Positions 19,301 through 28,025 of a stretch of DNA of 49,889 bases are shown here, piece after piece. The notes beneath the pieces are model-generated. The model did not search any database, was not told the DNA's origin, and saw nothing but the letters and a program-made list of their open reading frames with translations. The stretch's first letter is position 1; every line of letters starts with the position of its first letter. The translations under genes and the position numbers were made by a program. Location of the stretch: IMG/VR virus record IMGVR_UViG_3300028423_000326, positions 1 to 49,889 of that record; one strand, written 5' to 3'. This DNA is from a virus.

Positions 19301-20483
19301 CACCAAATGCTACAGATAAACCCTGTGCTGCTAATAGTGTATCTTCAAAAGAATCTACGCCAATATTACGGAATGATAATAATGACTGTTGTGCTTCTCG
19401 TACAGCTTGTGCCGACGTTAATGTAGACGCAGCTATACGGTGAGCCATTTCATTCAGTTCAGCAGACGTAACTTGTGTAGATAACCCTAGCGCATTTATC
19501 TGTGCGTCTAAACTAAGTATTTGACGTTCCGCTTCTTTACCCACAGTTAATGTACGACTTAACGCTACAGTGAAACCAGTGGTAGTTGCAAGTACAGCAG
19601 CGATAGAAGCGGCGTTACGGTTAAATAGTCCAGCAAGTGCTGTCATACGTGAAGCAACACCTGATAATGGACCTAGAGCAACCTGAACGGAGCCTGTGAG
19701 GTCACGAAACTTACTATTGAATGATGTTATCTCTTTACCACGAAACTCTCTGTTAGCCTTTCTCACGGCTTCCTGAGTTTGGGTAGTAGAATTACGGAAA
19801 GTATTTTGCGCCTTAACAGCGTTAACCGTACCCGCCTGATACTTACGTAAGGACGCTTGTGTTTGCCCGTACTCGCGTTGTAATCTATTTAACGCAGCAG
19901 CTTTCTCTGTGTCACTCAAGGCAGAGTTATTGACAGCAGATACGGCGCGTTGATATTGTGCATTAAGTTGCCCCAAAGCTCGCTCAGTAGCTACAGCAGA
20001 CTTTTGTGTATTCTGTTGGGTTGTATTCTGCTGCTTGAGTGTACGGTCAACACTACCTGTTGCTGTAGCTAGTTGAGCCTTAGCATTAGCTAACTTAACA
20101 CTGTCACCTTCCGCACGTTTAACAGCAGCGGAATATTGAGTGAAGGCATTATTAACACGCGCTAATAAACTTGCCTGTTCTTGTTCGCTGCGATTAGACT
20201 GTTGGATCTTCTGTGAATAATTCGCACGAGTATTTGCCGCACGCTCTAACAAGGTTAGGTTCTTCATCATAACCTTTTCTTGTGCTTGCTGTGCGCTAGT
20301 GCTTCTTTTAGTTGCTGCTGCTGTATCTTGTTCAGACTTAGCCCTACGACCTTGAGTTTTCTCAAGTGCCTTAGTAACTGAATCTAAACTCTTTAGCTTA
20401 TCATGGAGTTCATTAATACGGTCTAAGGCTGTCTTGATGCTCTTAGTCTGTATATTAACGCTACCTTGTAATGATGCTGTCAT
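16326..20483 (-). CDS. Tape measure protein
   Basis: This 1385-aa tail length ruler has an amino-terminal coiled coil rich in Ala, Gln and Lys, then a hydrophobic middle (about residues 540-690) with several candidate membrane segments. A second coiled-coil part and a short tail end (SFATGGYVSGAGTG, SDGEYVVNAAATRMLG) typical of tape measure proteins follow. At about 0.15 nm per residue the tail should be near 200 nm long. The start at 20483 has GAGAGG upstream. A strong terminator lies between the chaperone genes and this start. Confidence 0.93.
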   Translation of the reverse strand: MTASLQGSVNIQTKSIKTALDRINELHDKLKSLDSVTKALEKTQGRRAKSEQDTAAATKRSTSAQQAQEKVMMKNLTLLERAANTRANYSQKIQQSNRSEQEQASLLARVNNAFTQYSAAVKRAEGDSVKLANAKAQLATATGSVDRTLKQQNTTQQNTQKSAVATERALGQLNAQYQRAVSAVNNSALSDTEKAAALNRLQREYGQTQASLRKYQAGTVNAVKAQNTFRNSTTQTQEAVRKANREFRGKEITSFNSKFRDLTGSVQVALGPLSGVASRMTALAGLFNRNAASIAAVLATTTGFTVALSRTLTVGKEAERQILSLDAQINALGLSTQVTSAELNEMAHRIAASTLTSAQAVREAQQSLLSFRNIGVDSFEDTLLAAQGLSVAFGGSLQSNLQRLGRLLDDPISNFDALNRRGITFNKQERERITLLQETGRITEAQNVVMKRFEGIMEGATGATGGLAGSLDTLAGNADITFEKLYKMGGAGDLAAEAVSGLADRVLAFSESDEAVKLANAFAAAVRKLTIAGEFLVDNLGAISTGIAALAGSALAKGIISITALTARTVGATGALTLFGDVITRASAKNVAAANSFRILGGAVTTSHAATKASTAALIPYSKAATAASVTSKTAAGSVTLLSRAVNGFKAALGPIALVIQAAFAVGSIYLFNDAMSETTSEVSRLDDAINRLGSESSLLESQMDSTAKAFFSDELKELRENQKVLSNTTRAFRDTETVVGSLEGKLSDASDRVSELASSGANANLATFQRLNPSAGLEEFEKAKQQFAEAKKEMNNYSAQLQKAKNRSSQLATEQENLLESGEQLRSTIKNGVKNLSEEEKKRLDVRNAINEQLSSSQELTTSENQRVEKAKANIKNLENQLEVAKQTKGISEEQVKALEQEIVAANKYLTVQRESTKAAREQAAQNRMSAEMLSELSAMQARANIYTQATTKSDLEARLAAAEREKEIRKNVSAISDMTTQTKLATAAKLGINTAGMTEAQVVSELTSKYREQAQALSNAQKSAQGLFNLRQKASELSSDSDSIQGIKAQFDEKGQGVDAAYQKAMIDSTLTDAQREEAVSLYVKSMTELEKQKQTALNEAMQSAEEASQLSPISDLEKLKQDYDERRQVIIDKLGQERAEHEGFLADLKADYNNAKFMTSFANHATAATDVLGGAMSAMSSLGKQQTKEYQQMALVQAAISQSLAVAQAWDDPEVPTWAKIGTAAMAGAQVAAQIKQIKSQSFATGGYVSGAGTGTSDSIQARLSDGEYVVNAAATRMLGKDYLDQLNSGRVPRMNTGGSVGRVPSVQSSGSNQGWGDLSVQVINEGNGQMEATRTEQGYDENGQMQMRVFVRQVVQEEMDAGRMDGSMARNFGTTRKPTRR

Positions 20484-20502
20484 GCTATCCTCTCACACAA
20501 AC

Positions 20503-20532
20503 AAAAAAGGGGACTCCTTGTTAGAAGCCCCC
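20503..20532 (-). terminator. Intrinsic terminator between tail chaperones and tape measure
   Basis: On the minus strand a 10-bp stem (20532-20523 with 20518-20509, two G-U pairs) closes a four-base loop and is followed by six Ts (20508-20503). The G-T stop codon overlaps its apex. It should lower tape measure transcription relative to upstream tail genes. Confidence 0.85.
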
Positions 20533-21080
20533 TGAACGCTTACCCTTGTTCTTATTCTTACCAGCCTTTTTAGCCTCTTTCTTGGCTTCCTCAGCTTTTA
20601 GCGTCAGATAGCCCATCCAAAGATTATATTCTGATTCAGGCATATCCAATATCTCATAATGAAATTTACCTAAATGTTCGGCTAGTTGAAGTTCGTTATA
20701 AGTCTCAGGGTCGCTTTTTAATTTTGCGGCAATTCCTTTGGGTCATTTTCTTCACCTAGTAAAGCCATTAATGCTTCCGTACAGACCTCATCGAATACGC
20801 CACCCATTTCTAGGTTCTCAATCGCTTCAAAATCATCTTCACTGAATACTGGTTCTTTAGTTTCAGCAACAAGAGTTAGCTTAATAGCAGACCAAGTTTC
20901 AAACAGTGCGTGATTAACTACGCCTTTATCATCAGTAGATAAGGCCATAATTTCACGCTTATCTTTACGGGTAGGAAACTTGAAGAACAGTTCCATACCA
21001 TCATGTTCAAACTTACGTCCACCTTTGCTCTTGCTCGCTAGGATCTTATCGCGATAGGTTTTCTTAATATTTTGGCTCAT
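20521..21080 (-). CDS. Tail assembly chaperone G-T fusion made by -1 frameshift
   Basis: Slipping -1 at CCCAAAG (20742-20736) joins residues 1-115 of G to 71 more residues ending at the TAA at 20523-20521, giving about 186 aa. The extension includes HYEILDMPESEYNLWMGYL and a Lys-rich end. In lambda the G-T product carries tape measure to major tail protein, and the frameshift ratio is conserved across siphoviruses. The extension has no start codon of its own, which supports expression by frameshift. Confidence 0.85.
20718..21080 (-). CDS. Tail assembly chaperone G
   Basis: This 120-aa, acidic, helical protein lies between the major tail protein and the tape measure, the place of lambda G. 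It ends in the normal frame at a TAA 12 bases after the slippery heptamer. It should bind the tape measure during tail assembly and be absent from the virion. Confidence 0.85.
   Translation of the reverse strand: MSQNIKKTYRDKILASKSKGGRKFEHDGMELFFKFPTRKDKREIMALSTDDKGVVNHALFETWSAIKLTLVAETKEPVFSEDDFEAIENLEMGGVFDEVCTEALMALLGEENDPKELPQN
20736..20742 (-). promoter_or_regulatory. -1 programmed frameshift heptamer CCCAAAG
   Basis: On the minus strand the heptamer is read C CCA AAG in the G frame and fits X-XXY-YYZ. The -1 frame opens after a TGA only a few bases upstream, so the shift must occur in a short window of which this is the only good slippery site. Confidence 0.82.
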
Positions 21081-21137
21081 TTAACACTCCTACTTGTCTA
21101 CGAATAGACGGTTAGTTGTTTACAATTGGACGATTGA

Positions 21138-22178
21138 TTATGGTGTATCATTTAAGATAGTGAATACACCAGTACCTTGTCCAGATACACTTGCTTCTGC
21201 TAAGGCATCGACAGCAGTTGAAATTGAGCAATCAGTTACGACAGACTCAGCTTCAAAACCTTTGTTATCACGTCCTTCTGGGAAGTAGCGATAATGTAGA
21301 TTTGTTTTATTTTCCCATGCTTCAATAGTCCAGATAAGACCTTGTGGTGCTTTAGTGTTAGCACCGAAACGCCATGAGAAAGGTTTAATTCCTTCTGGTA
21401 CGGACAATGAGAAACTTACTGATTCGGTTTCGTCACCACCGGGTCCACCTGAATATCCATCGGAACCAATACGGAAGTAACCACGTGCTAAGTTTTCACC
21501 GTCACCTTCTACGTCAATCTCGATGATGAAACGATCACGGTTCTGTAATGTTGCAGCAAAGTCAGAGCTAGTTTGGTAGAAACCTTCAGCGTCAATAGAT
21601 ACGTCACGCAGAGTAGGCTTATAAGTTTGATAACCACCGTTAGCACCAACAGTTTCAAAACAACCTGTTTCAATAGTTTCAGACGATTGAGTTAGGTCAA
21701 TACTATTAAAGCAACCGAATGTATTAACTGGTAAATAATCACCAGAAATAGTTACAGGGTTAGTAACAGTGTAACCATCAACAAACTTAACACGACCGTG
21801 TAAGTAATCAATTTCTTCAATATCTGCGTCATTAACAACACTTGCACCATCTTCTACAATGACTTCTGTAGTGTGGTCGAACAATGATTTGGTGCGGTCC
21901 GAAATTTCATACCAGTCACCATTAGCAGTAGTAGCTTCGTCAGTAAACGCAACAGGATCGCCTGTCTTACGAATACGGGCATTATAACCTGCTGTTTCAC
22001 GGAACATAGCATTACCACTAAATGAGTGGTTGATGATACCAGTGATACTTGAACTAAAATCAGAACCGAATACAGTTGTATCCAAGTCCTCGCCCTCTAA
22101 GTCAACAGAAGCGTCATTACCCGGCATTAATGCCCATGTAACGCCATCTGGTGAGACTTCAAAAATCTTGGCTGACAT
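21138..22178 (-). CDS. Major tail (tube) protein
   Basis: This 346-aa beta-rich protein with a Gly-rich loop (RIGSDGYSGGPGGDE) begins MSAKIFEVSPDGVTW. It sits just upstream of the G/G-T pair and after the tail terminator, the standard place of the tail tube gene. It should polymerise into hexameric rings. It is larger than lambda V and may carry an extra surface domain. Confidence 0.85.
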   Translation of the reverse strand: MSAKIFEVSPDGVTWALMPGNDASVDLEGEDLDTTVFGSDFSSSITGIINHSFSGNAMFRETAGYNARIRKTGDPVAFTDEATTANGDWYEISDRTKSLFDHTTEVIVEDGASVVNDADIEEIDYLHGRVKFVDGYTVTNPVTISGDYLPVNTFGCFNSIDLTQSSETIETGCFETVGANGGYQTYKPTLRDVSIDAEGFYQTSSDFAATLQNRDRFIIEIDVEGDGENLARGYFRIGSDGYSGGPGGDETESVSFSLSVPEGIKPFSWRFGANTKAPQGLIWTIEAWENKTNLHYRYFPEGRDNKGFEAESVVTDCSISTAVDALAEASVSGQGTGVFTILNDTP

Positions 22179-22197
22179 TTATTTTCTCTCCTTAATT

Positions 22198-22635
22198 CTA
22201 AGAAATTACGTCGCGATTGCCTTCTTTTGTTTGAGCCTCACGCACAAAACTTAATGACGATGTGTATAGAGAGGTTTCGCTATCTATACTTACAAGGTTA
22301 GGCATTTCCTGACTTGTAAATTGGAAGTACGTATACCCATTTAATTCAATGTTGTACGCACCTAATAGTTTGTTATAGACACCCCAAAGGTAGTCTCGTG
22401 CTTGAGTTAGTGTGCTACGTTTATAGTTAATAACCTGCAAAGATACAGTAATATCATCACGTAACCACCGAGGGTTTGGTACACCTGTTAACATTCTTAC
22501 AACCAGAATATAATCAGGATTGCTTTTCAATTCTTTTTTAGATGGGATATTATCAACAAATATCTCACCCGTTATTGCGTCACCTTCATTAATAAGGTAT
22601 TGTACAATTTCTTGTGATGGGTGATTATAAGTCAT
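22198..22635 (-). CDS. Tail terminator protein (lambda U-like)
   Basis: This 145-aa alpha/beta protein has VSLQVINYKRSTLTQARDYLWGVYNKLLG and then beta strands, the fold pattern of tail terminators that cap the tube. It overlaps the upstream tail-completion gene by 11 nt and precedes the tube gene, as in HK97/lambda order. Assignment rests on order and pattern. Confidence 0.65.
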   Translation of the reverse strand: MTYNHPSQEIVQYLINEGDAITGEIFVDNIPSKKELKSNPDYILVVRMLTGVPNPRWLRDDITVSLQVINYKRSTLTQARDYLWGVYNKLLGAYNIELNGYTYFQFTSQEMPNLVSIDSETSLYTSSLSFVREAQTKEGNRDVIS

Positions 22636-23059
22636 CTAATATCCCCTTGAGCAACTTATCTAGTTTAGGCTTATTCTCGTCAAAACCTCGTTGTAAGAAA
22701 TGAGAGCGAGGTGTCTGTTGCTTATCTGTTTTGTACTCAATCTCGGTACTATTCAAATGGCTAAGGTTCTCAGGCCAAAAGTCAGCAGGCCAAACACCAG
22801 CGTGCATAATTTTAGCGTAATGCTCTAATGCACCTGTTTTGTCATAACCAGCTATACCTACAATGTTACCTCGTTCTATCTTTATTTCGACAAAGAATGA
22901 ATCTCTTAAATCACCTGAATCAATAGGTACATAACCTTGTGATGTTTGCTCAACTAATTTAAGATATTCTTCTACAGCCTTAACAGCATTAGTTTCTATT
23001 TGTTCAACACTTGCTTCTAATTCATTTATAAAAGCATCTATATCTGACTTGTTGAACAT
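22625..23059 (-). CDS. Tail completion / neck protein (HK97 gp10-like)
   Basis: This 144-aa protein has an amino-terminal helix and VPIDSGDLRDSFFVEI, the Pro-x-Asp-[ST]-Gly-x-Leu motif of HK97 gp10-like proteins, then HAGVWPADFWPEN and a carboxyl helix (TPRSHFLQRGFDENK). It should sit in the neck between head-closure ring and tail. Confidence 0.75.
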   Translation of the reverse strand: MFNKSDIDAFINELEASVEQIETNAVKAVEEYLKLVEQTSQGYVPIDSGDLRDSFFVEIKIERGNIVGIAGYDKTGALEHYAKIMHAGVWPADFWPENLSHLNSTEIEYKTDKQQTPRSHFLQRGFDENKPKLDKLLKGILDDL

Positions 23060-23142
23060 AAATACCTCTGATTAAAGTGAAAGGAACACCCGTATACCCT
23101 GAGCCTGATCCGAGTGAGATAAACAGGCATCCCCTTCAACAA

Positions 23143-23460
23143 CTATATCATTGCCCGGTATTCATACTCTGTACCAGACAAATTTGAGATAGACCTTACG
23201 TTCTGTATCTCATAAGAATTACTTGGTGGCTCAGCATCAGGAACCTCACCCTTAGTAATGTAATATCCCACTTCAAATACTTTGTCAGGGAAGTAGATTG
23301 TACCGTTACCTAACACTTCACGACCGTCGCTATTGACAATCATACGGGATTCTTCTTCCCAACGAACATTGAATGAACCTAAGTTAATGAAGGTGGGAAC
23401 GTTATTGATGTCCACACCATCATATTTCCACAAGGTTGCTGTCTGAGGATGCTTGTTCAT
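23143..23460 (-). CDS. Head closure / minor capsid protein
   Basis: This 105-aa beta-rich protein (MNKHPQTATLWKYDG, carboxyl VRSISNLSGTEYEYRAMI) lies between the adaptor and tail completion genes. Size and order match head-closure (stopper) proteins. An 83-bp gap with no gene follows it. Confidence 0.65.
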   Translation of the reverse strand: MNKHPQTATLWKYDGVDINNVPTFINLGSFNVRWEEESRMIVNSDGREVLGNGTIYFPDKVFEVGYYITKGEVPDAEPPSNSYEIQNVRSISNLSGTEYEYRAMI

Positions 23461-23463
23461 ACC

Positions 23464-23979
23464 TTACCCTAGTATCAATGTAACTTGTTTAAGCGTCTTA
23501 CCACCGTAACCAAATCGTTTAAGTCGAGCAGCTATCTTCTGAAATGCAGCAACGAAAGGTGTGACATTCTCTTGCCAACTACCAGAATAAGTTTCGCTAG
23601 AATCACCGTAGCTTTGACTTACTAATGATTTAACTCTGTCTAAATCTTCTGGGTTATGATCCTCAAGTAATATGGCAATCTCAGCAGTAGCTTCAATTAG
23701 GTCTTGAGGTACGCCTGTAATTCTACGGTTCTCACTATCGACAAAAGGAACGCGAGGGAATAGTAGTCCCTGATCTTTTGTTAGTATTTGACTACGCCAT
23801 TTAAACTGTTCATCTAACAAGCGTGAAGAACGTATGAGTAATTTTTCTTTATTCTCTACGCCTAAAAGCGCCCAGTCGGGATATTCCCAAAAGGACGCAA
23901 AGCTATCTGCTTGGGCGATAGTGGCGTAGCTAGTTGCCCCAACTACACCTGTACCATCTTCAACTAGGAAGTCATACAT
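23464..23979 (-). CDS. Head-tail adaptor (DnaT-like family)
   Basis: This 171-aa protein has TGVVGATSYATIAQADSFAS at its start and LIRSSRLLDEQFKWRSQI, followed by GVPQDLIEATAEIAILL, the pattern of the phage 'DnaT-like' family now seen as head-tail adaptors docking on the portal. The start codon is 3 nt from the stop of the gene at 23982. Confidence 0.8.
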   Translation of the reverse strand: MYDFLVEDGTGVVGATSYATIAQADSFASFWEYPDWALLGVENKEKLLIRSSRLLDEQFKWRSQILTKDQGLLFPRVPFVDSENRRITGVPQDLIEATAEIAILLEDHNPEDLDRVKSLVSQSYGDSSETYSGSWQENVTPFVAAFQKIAARLKRFGYGGKTLKQVTLILG

Positions 23980-23981
23980 AA

Positions 23982-24452
23982 TTACTCACCCTTAGCTTCG
24001 GCTAGGATTTCTAATGCACGTTCCTTGTTGATACCTTTTTCGTCAGTGAATTGTGAAGCTAGAGAGCGTAGTTTAGGCCAACTAAGGTCATTGTAGTCGT
24101 CAGGGATTTCAGGCTTACTCTCGGACTCTACAGACTCACTTACTTCTTCTTTTGGCTCTTCTTCAGCACTAGACTTTTCATTGAGTGCTTCTTCTACTTT
24201 AGTTTCAATAGCATTAGACTCACGCTTAGGTTTCTCGCCAGAATCTAGCTTAAACTCTTTAGTGGTAGAATTTTGAATATTATACACTTCACGAATTGCA
24301 TCTGATTCTGTATAGAAATAATCGTAACGACCTTCTGGGGTCGCGTTCTGGAAGAATGTCGGGTTAGAGAATGTGACACGGAATTGGTCAAACTCTGGAT
24401 AACCTTTAGTCTTAGTTGTGTATGCAATTAAAGTTGGGCGCACATTACTCAT
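23982..24452 (-). CDS. Structural-module protein of unknown function with SAP/HeH-like end
   Basis: This 156-aa protein has a folded front part (about 1-70), a long Glu/Ser/Lys-rich linker (about 72-118) and a short carboxyl helical unit (LSWPKLRSLASQF then ERALEILAEA) resembling SAP/HeH motifs found in head-completion or head-fibre proteins. It follows the major capsid gene. Confidence 0.6.
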   Translation of the reverse strand: MSNVRPTLIAYTTKTKGYPEFDQFRVTFSNPTFFQNATPEGRYDYFYTESDAIREVYNIQNSTTKEFKLDSGEKPKRESNAIETKVEEALNEKSSAEEEPKEEVSESVESESKPEIPDDYNDLSWPKLRSLASQFTDEKGINKERALEILAEAKGE

Positions 24453-24520
24453 TATTATCTCTCCGTCGTTGGATCAAGGCTCTCATTAAAGTACAAATAC
24501 TTTAGTCAAAACCCTAAGCT

Positions 24521-24544
24521 AAAAGGGAGGGGCAAAACCCCTCC
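24521..24544 (-). terminator. Intrinsic terminator after the major capsid gene
   Basis: On the minus strand GGAGGGG (24544-24538) pairs with CCCCTCC (24532-24526) around a five-base loop and is followed by CTTTTAG. It lies 18 nt after the capsid stop and should end or weaken transcription into the connector genes, giving high capsid dosage. Confidence 0.75.
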
Positions 24545-24561
24545 GCTTAATTTAGTGTTGC

Positions 24562-25596
24562 TTATGCAGCAGGTTCGTCATCAACAATCAGCATAACACC
24601 CGGTCCTGACTTAACAGAGCTAAATACATAGTTCCAGTTAGTGTCAGTAGCAAGTTCGCCGTCAGTTGGTGATTCAGTACCAGTCCAGCTAAAGCCTTTA
24701 ACGCGAACTAGGTAAGAACCTTCACCTTGATAGGTTACTAACAGGTTTTGTTTACCAGTTTTACGTTCAACTTCTAAGTCGAAGTAAGGTTGTTGTTGGA
24801 TAACCAACGCTTGCTCAGTCAGACCTAAGATACGGTGACGAGAAATTTCCTCAGAACCGTCTTGAGCCGCTGATACGTCTTGGGTGAAAGTCAGCGCAGG
24901 GCTGTCAGTCACGTATGCTGGCAAACCGTATGTGCCGGGGTTTCCGCCATAAACAACTGCGCCAGATACTTCGCCAAGTTTTTCGGTGATTTGATTATCA
25001 ACCAACTCAGTGAAAGGTGCAGAAGGCATTACCCACATACGAGTACGTGCGCGTTTGTCGCCCATTAAGCCAAGTACACGGTTCAAGTTACGCAGGGTAA
25101 TTGAAGTCGAGTTAGCTTTAGGGTTAAGTGCATCAGCAGCACCACGAGTATCGAACACCATACCTGCTTCAGTAGACATGGCTGCAACAAGTGCGCCCAG
25201 ACCACCGTTCAGGAATTTCTCTGCTAACTGTTGACCAGCCGCTTCACCTAACAACATAGACATTACGTCTGGGCTTTCGGCGATTTTACGGAAACCGTCA
25301 ATAGTGTTAGAGTTAGGACCAACACGATAGTTAACAAGAATATCTTTAACATTCTGTTGGTTCAGTTTAGTTTCTGGTGCGTCAGCAACTGAAGTAGTAT
25401 CACGATCAGATACCAAGCCATCAACATTCTGGAAGAATGCAGACTCAAGGTACTCACCACGAGTTGCTTCAGTTACTACTACGATACCACGAGGACCAGC
25501 GTTTAGTACGCTAACTTCCTGCTCTAAAGCCTCCAACATACCAGTTTGGAAGCCGTCTTGATAGATGACAAAGTCATTTTTATTACCGATAGGCAT
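24562..25596 (-). CDS. Major capsid protein
   Basis: This 344-aa protein follows the scaffold gene and has features of HK97-fold shells without an obvious cleaved delta domain. It has a helical amino arm (FQTGMLEALEQEVSVLNAG), a middle with VMSMLLGEAAGQQLAEKF (spine helix-like) and a beta-rich end. GGAGAG sits just before the ATG. Gene order portal-scaffold-capsid and flanking terminator support the call. Confidence 0.88.
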   Translation of the reverse strand: MPIGNKNDFVIYQDGFQTGMLEALEQEVSVLNAGPRGIVVVTEATRGEYLESAFFQNVDGLVSDRDTTSVADAPETKLNQQNVKDILVNYRVGPNSNTIDGFRKIAESPDVMSMLLGEAAGQQLAEKFLNGGLGALVAAMSTEAGMVFDTRGAADALNPKANSTSITLRNLNRVLGLMGDKRARTRMWVMPSAPFTELVDNQITEKLGEVSGAVVYGGNPGTYGLPAYVTDSPALTFTQDVSAAQDGSEEISRHRILGLTEQALVIQQQPYFDLEVERKTGKQNLLVTYQGEGSYLVRVKGFSWTGTESPTDGELATDTNWNYVFSSVKSGPGVMLIVDDEPAA

Positions 25597-25671
25597 TATA
25601 ATCTCTCCTTAGTAGAGTTTTCTATTATTGTAGAAACCCTCACGGCTTCCAACGTGAAGTTGTATTCACAG

Positions 25672-26466
25672 TTATTCTGGTAATTCGTTATATGCGGAAA
25701 TACCATTTTTAGCGATGAATTCCATTTTAGCTTTACGATCAGATTTAAGCTGTGACTTAGTAACGTCGGTGCGAGGCTTACGATTACCTTGCTGACCTTG
25801 AATACCTGCACCTTTCTTAACTTCTGTCTCAAATGCACGACCAAATACTTCGTGATTTTTAAGCTGTTTAATGTGGTCGTTAATGGTCATGTACTCGCCA
25901 CGATCATTAAATTCTAATTCACCATTCTCATCAACGATTCGTACATCGTAACCACCACGGTCATTCTGTACAATTCTTGAGGTCTTGGTAACTTGGTCTA
26001 AAAGAAGTTCAGGAACACCCTTCTCTGAACGAATAGCGTCACGGGCAGCAGACTCAATCAACGTAGTTTCAAGACGCTTTTGCATCTCGGACTTTTCAGA
26101 TTCATATTGCTGGATCTGTTGTTGATATTTTTGTTCTAAGCTCTTACGCTGTTTGTCTAATTCCTTGCGGTCTACACGATTCTCATCTTGTTCTTGAGGA
26201 TTCTGGTCTTGGTTTTCACGCAAACTAATCAGTTCCTCAATTTCGTCAGGCTCTAACCCATAACCTTTATAACGCTCTAATTCTTCACGGCGTTGTTTGG
26301 CTTCTTGATTAGCCGACTTTAATTGCTTCTTGATTTGAGCAAAGTCCTTTTTAGGGATCTTAACTAAATCTTCATCAATTTGGTCTTGCTCTCGTGTGTC
26401 AAGGTTCTCTTGATCTTCTTCTACTTGTTGGTCACGCTCACCGTGTTGTACTTCTTGTTCACTCAT
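25672..26466 (-). CDS. Scaffolding protein
   Basis: This 264-aa highly charged protein is predicted to be almost wholly helical, with a long coiled coil (about 45-140: KKQLKSANQEAKQRREELER). It lies between portal and capsid. It should guide prohead assembly and be released. No protease motif is visible. Confidence 0.88.
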   Translation of the reverse strand: MSEQEVQHGERDQQVEEDQENLDTREQDQIDEDLVKIPKKDFAQIKKQLKSANQEAKQRREELERYKGYGLEPDEIEELISLRENQDQNPQEQDENRVDRKELDKQRKSLEQKYQQQIQQYESEKSEMQKRLETTLIESAARDAIRSEKGVPELLLDQVTKTSRIVQNDRGGYDVRIVDENGELEFNDRGEYMTINDHIKQLKNHEVFGRAFETEVKKGAGIQGQQGNRKPRTDVTKSQLKSDRKAKMEFIAKNGISAYNELPE

Positions 26467-26475
26467 ATTTCGTCC

Positions 26476-27966
26476 TCACGACTCTTGTTCAGGCTCGTTT
26501 GTATTATTGTCCTCATCATTTGAATCAGACGGTGTGTTGTCAAATAAAGGCTCTTGCTGTTTACGTTCCATTATTTCTATGTCCTTAATGGTAACGTGTG
26601 GAGCAATAAGACCTCTACGTTTAGCTTCTGACAGGGCAGTTTCAGGGTCAAAGCCTAATGCTTCGTGTAGGCTAATAAATCCTTGAACTGGGTTAGGGTC
26701 ATCGGCTAAGTTCAGATCAGCGCCGATACTAACAATAGGCTCAAAATCATTGTCAATATCTAACCAATCCGCTGCCACCTTGTAGTTTTGCTCAAGCATT
26801 TGCTCAATAGAACGTAAGCTAATTTGTGCTACGCTAAGGGCTTCTGCTTGGTCAATCTTACGAGATGTTGCAGTTTGTCGAGATACAGACTTGGCAAATA
26901 GGATCTCAGCACCACTTTGCTTCATCTGTTCTTCTAAATCTTTACCATGTTGACGACCAGCTTGCATTGACGTACCAGTATGCTCAACGTATCCTATGCT
27001 GGCGTCTTTGTTGCCAGATATGACCATGTTGTTTGCAGCGATAGTGATGTTGTCAACTTCTTCTTCCTCAAACCCTGTACCTAATAAGAATGGTACGCGA
27101 GTAATGTGAAGAATATTGTTCTGGTCGCTAGAACTTTGGAAATGTTGAAGGTTAAGCCAAGCCAAATCCTCTAGAGTTGGGTCAGCTACGAAAGTACCAC
27201 GTTTATTAGCGTAACCACTTTGAATAGGTACATAGCCTAATTCGTTTGGTGTTTCGCTAACTAATTCAAAGTCACCTTCGCCAGCGCGATCTACTACAGA
27301 TAGTTTCGCACCGTATGGGCGTGGTTGCATACCACTTACGCCAGAGTATTCACGCGCATAAACCTGAATAGACTCAGGACGAATGATACGCACAATCTCA
27401 CGCTCTTCTTCTAGGAACTCTTCATTGACACGGAAATCAGAATCTAGGATACGAATATGCTCTACATTCTCAAAGCCGTTGTTGTATGATAATTCCCAAC
27501 CAATTAAATTGATGGGTGAGATACGCGCTAAGTATGGACGTAATCCCATGCGACTGTATTCAACTAAATTAACGCGCTCAATTTCCGTGTTAGGGAAATC
27601 AACGTAGTTATGGCACTTACCAAATATAAGAGCATCTTCAAATAACTCAGCAGCGTGTTCCGTTAAACTCTGTCCTTGCCCATTAGCGTTGTACTCAAGG
27701 TACTCTAACTCTTTGGGTACACCACTCACGGTGATATTATCATTGAAAGCATTGCCTACCATTGACAGGATTGTACGGCGATACACGTTGAATAAGAATG
27801 AACGTTCTACACGAATTTGGTAAAGGTCATCACTCTCATTAGGGAGTTGTGGCAGCCAATCCTTTGATTCTTTACGCATACGCGCTGTACCGCCCATTAA
27901 GGCAAGAGGTAGTTCCCACTTAGAAGCCATCTCTCTGTACGCACGTAAAGGTGTATTAACTGCCAT
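26476..27966 (-). CDS. Portal protein (DUF4055-like)
   Basis: This 496-aa protein has the DUF4055 portal pattern: amino-terminal YRRTILSMVGNAFNDNITV, LFEDALIFGKCHNYVDFP, the wing/stem segment LQHFQSSSDQNNILHITRVP, and a helical crown with QTATSRKIDQAEALSVAQ. The portal forms the DNA entry ring. The terminase large subunit that should dock on it is encoded about 10 kb away on the other strand. Confidence 0.9.
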   Translation of the reverse strand: MAVNTPLRAYREMASKWELPLALMGGTARMRKESKDWLPQLPNESDDLYQIRVERSFLFNVYRRTILSMVGNAFNDNITVSGVPKELEYLEYNANGQGQSLTEHAAELFEDALIFGKCHNYVDFPNTEIERVNLVEYSRMGLRPYLARISPINLIGWELSYNNGFENVEHIRILDSDFRVNEEFLEEEREIVRIIRPESIQVYAREYSGVSGMQPRPYGAKLSVVDRAGEGDFELVSETPNELGYVPIQSGYANKRGTFVADPTLEDLAWLNLQHFQSSSDQNNILHITRVPFLLGTGFEEEEVDNITIAANNMVISGNKDASIGYVEHTGTSMQAGRQHGKDLEEQMKQSGAEILFAKSVSRQTATSRKIDQAEALSVAQISLRSIEQMLEQNYKVAADWLDIDNDFEPIVSIGADLNLADDPNPVQGFISLHEALGFDPETALSEAKRRGLIAPHVTIKDIEIMERKQQEPLFDNTPSDSNDEDNNTNEPEQES

Positions 27967-28025
27967 TCTATGCTCCTATATCTCAATACTAGGCGTTAGA
28001 CACGAGGGATTTTTAATTGGTGTCA

